Shown here: piece by piece, positions 62,712 through 64,000 of the stretch | How positions within the stretch are numbered: position 1 is the first letter of the stretch | Layout: every line of letters begins with the position of its first letter | NCBI GenBank assembly: GCA_025558095.1 | Contig: JAIVFI010000043.1 | Span: forward strand, 1 to 64,000 | Direction of reading: 5' to 3' | Origin: Hyaloraphidium curvatum | Lineage: Eukaryota; Monoblepharomycota; Hyaloraphidiomycetes; Hyaloraphidiales; Hyaloraphidiaceae | DNA: 64,000 bases | Made by a program: the position numbers and the translations under genes | Notes under the pieces: model-generated | Seen by the model: only the letters and a program-made list of their open reading frames with translations | What the model was told of the DNA's origin: nothing | The model's database searches: none

Positions 62712-63968
62712 ATGGCCGCGGCAGACGCGTCCGGAAGCTCATCATTGGCGCCCGAACCGCCCACGGACGCCCTGCTCGCCGCCTTCCGCGCCGCGTTCCC
62801 GCGCCACTCCTCCGCCCCGCTCGCCTTCTCCGCGCCGGGCGGCGTCGAGCTGTGCGGCGCCCACACGTACGAGCAGAAGGGCCGCGCAGTTGCCGTGGCG
62901 GTGGACCCGCCGACGAGCCTGGTTTGCGCGCCCAGCGGGTCGCCGGTGTTCACGCTGGCGTCGCTGGGAGGGGAACGCGTCTCGGTGGACCTCGCCTCGC
63001 TGGAGCCCGTGGAGGCGGAGAAGGGCACCGTGGAGGCGCTCATTCGCGGCGTTGCCAGCGGACTGTCGCAAAAAGGTTACCGAACCGCTGGCCTGGACGC
63101 CGCCGTCGGCTCGGCAGAGCCCGTCGCCCCGGGCTTCCCTTCCTCTGCCTCCCTCGGCGTCGTCCTCTGCTGCGCCTTCCTGGGGGCGCTGAACGACCCA
63201 CCGCCAAATTCTATCCCGCCCATGACGCCCACGGACATCGCCATGGTCGCGCACCGCGCCGAAATGCTCTTTTTTGGCCGCCCGTGGGGCCCGGCGACCC
63301 ACCTTGCGTCGGCCCACGGCTCCGTTGTAGCCGTCGACTACTCCTTCTCTCCACCCAGGGCGGAAAAGGTCCCCATGGACCTCCCCTCCGCCGGCCTCTC
63401 CCTCCTCCTCGCCTCCCCCTCCCCTCCCTTCCACCCCTCGCCGGCGCTCCTCGCCGCCCTGCACCACGACATGTCCTCCATCGCGCGGTGGTGCTCCCTC
63501 GGCGAAGCAACGGCGCTGGGCGACTGCAACGGCGACGAGTTCCTCGACATGGTCCCGCAGCTGCGCCGGCACGGCGTGCCGGACGGGGCGGTGCTGAGGG
63601 CGCTGCACTTTTTCGAGGAATCCGCGCGCGCGGACGACATCGCCGCCGTGTTGCGGTCCCCCGCGCCCGGCTTTTCGGCCGTGCTGGATGCCGTGCTCGC
63701 GTCGGGGCGGTCGGCGGCCATGTACCTCCAGGCGCTGCACGAGGCGCCGGAGCACCAGCCTGCGGAGCTCGCGCTCGCAATCACGGAGCAGTTCCTGGCC
63801 TCTCGGGGGGCGAAGGGGGCCTGGAGGGCGGGGGAGGGGAGCACGGTGCTGGCAATCGTGCCCGGGGAGCTTGCCGGGGAGCTGCAGGAGGTGCTCGAGG
63901 AGGCATTCGGCCCGGGGTGCGCCGTCCGCGCTTCGGTTCGGGCTACCGGGGCAGGGAAGACGTCGTAG
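62712..63968 (+). CDS. Galactokinase-like GHMP-family protein lacking key catalytic residues
   Basis: A single exon of 418 residues, ATG 62712. All three GHMP blocks can be placed. The sugar-binding block is FSAPGGVELCGAHTYEQKG (true galactokinases have G-R-V-N-L-I-G-E-H-x-D). The ATP block is VAPGFPSSASLGVVL. The C-terminal glycine block is WRAGEGSTVLAIVP. The Arg, Glu and Asp of the first block are replaced. The catalytic M-D-Q segment reads GPATHLASAHG, without Asp. Length is normal for galactokinase. It may be a non-catalytic sensor or act on another sugar. No intron, no targeting signal. Confidence 0.72.
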   Translation: MAAADASGSSSLAPEPPTDALLAAFRAAFPRHSSAPLAFSAPGGVELCGAHTYEQKGRAVAVAVDPPTSLVCAPSGSPVFTLASLGGERVSVDLASLEPVEAEKGTVEALIRGVASGLSQKGYRTAGLDAAVGSAEPVAPGFPSSASLGVVLCCAFLGALNDPPPNSIPPMTPTDIAMVAHRAEMLFFGRPWGPATHLASAHGSVVAVDYSFSPPRAEKVPMDLPSAGLSLLLASPSPPFHPSPALLAALHHDMSSIARWCSLGEATALGDCNGDEFLDMVPQLRRHGVPDGAVLRALHFFEESARADDIAAVLRSPAPGFSAVLDAVLASGRSAAMYLQALHEAPEHQPAELALAITEQFLASRGAKGAWRAGEGSTVLAIVPGELAGELQEVLEEAFGPGCAVRASVRATGAGKTS

Positions 63969-64000
63969 CAGCTTTGCCCGGCATGTTCATTCCGCCGCCA

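Noticed and set aside
1-64000. tRNA, rRNA and mobile-element genes
   Set aside because: No tRNA B-box/cloverleaf, rRNA core, transposase or integrase motif was recognised by eye. A covariance-model search would be the decisive check.

Overview
The window is nuclear DNA from a eukaryote, most likely an early-diverging, chytrid-grade fungus. It is very GC-rich, and almost every gene needs splicing with 50-80 base introns. It carries a fungal Zn2Cys6 transcription factor and a chitin-deacetylase-type NodB protein. A Hyaloraphidium-like species would fit, but that is inference. I modelled 31 protein genes and 67 spliceosomal introns, and found one clear decayed gene copy and one zinc-finger relic. 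I saw no rRNA, tRNA or CRISPR. Gene models come from reading splice sites and family motifs by eye, so small boundary errors are possible.

Layout. 0-10 kb: the end of a hotdog thioesterase, then a ~3.8 kb inverted duplication whose arms (about 330-4,200 and 6,050-9,800) each carry a secreted trypsin-like protease with two P-domains. A PC-esterase gene sits in the spacer, and the left protease has lost its catalytic His. 10-19 kb: a cis-aconitate decarboxylase/PrpD-family enzyme divergent from an MCT-type transporter (one in-frame TAG), followed by a cytochrome P450 and a serine beta-lactamase-like hydrolase. This set resembles fungal itaconate-type clusters. 19-29 kb: a Cys-rich secreted protein, a multipass membrane protein, a chitin deacetylase, a Zn2Cys6 regulator, an SDR oxidoreductase and a MYND protein. 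29-37 kb: a PHD-finger protein, a coiled-coil repeat protein, an F-box-type pseudogene and a C2H2 zinc-finger protein.

38-45 kb: a divergent aromatic-catabolism pair (phenol-type FAD monooxygenase and intradiol dioxygenase), the intact F-box-type gene related to the pseudogene, a second MYND protein and a WW-domain Gly/His-rich protein. 45-55 kb: a large secreted protein of unknown function, a Thr-rich secreted protein, a GT87-like mannosyltransferase candidate, a quinone-oxidoreductase-type MDR enzyme, an ACAD10/11-type kinase and a second WW/Gly/His gene whose promoter matches the first. 55-64 kb: a PIG-L deacetylase, an ER-type FKBP ending in KDEL, a SelU/MnmH-type tRNA enzyme, a striking fusion of Cys-rich BNR-like repeats to a divergent actin fold, and a galactokinase-like protein that has lost key residues.

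Common themes are an expanded secretome with Thr/Lys-rich linkers and tails, local duplication followed by decay or neofunctionalisation, and a strong preference for GTGGGT 5' splice sites.
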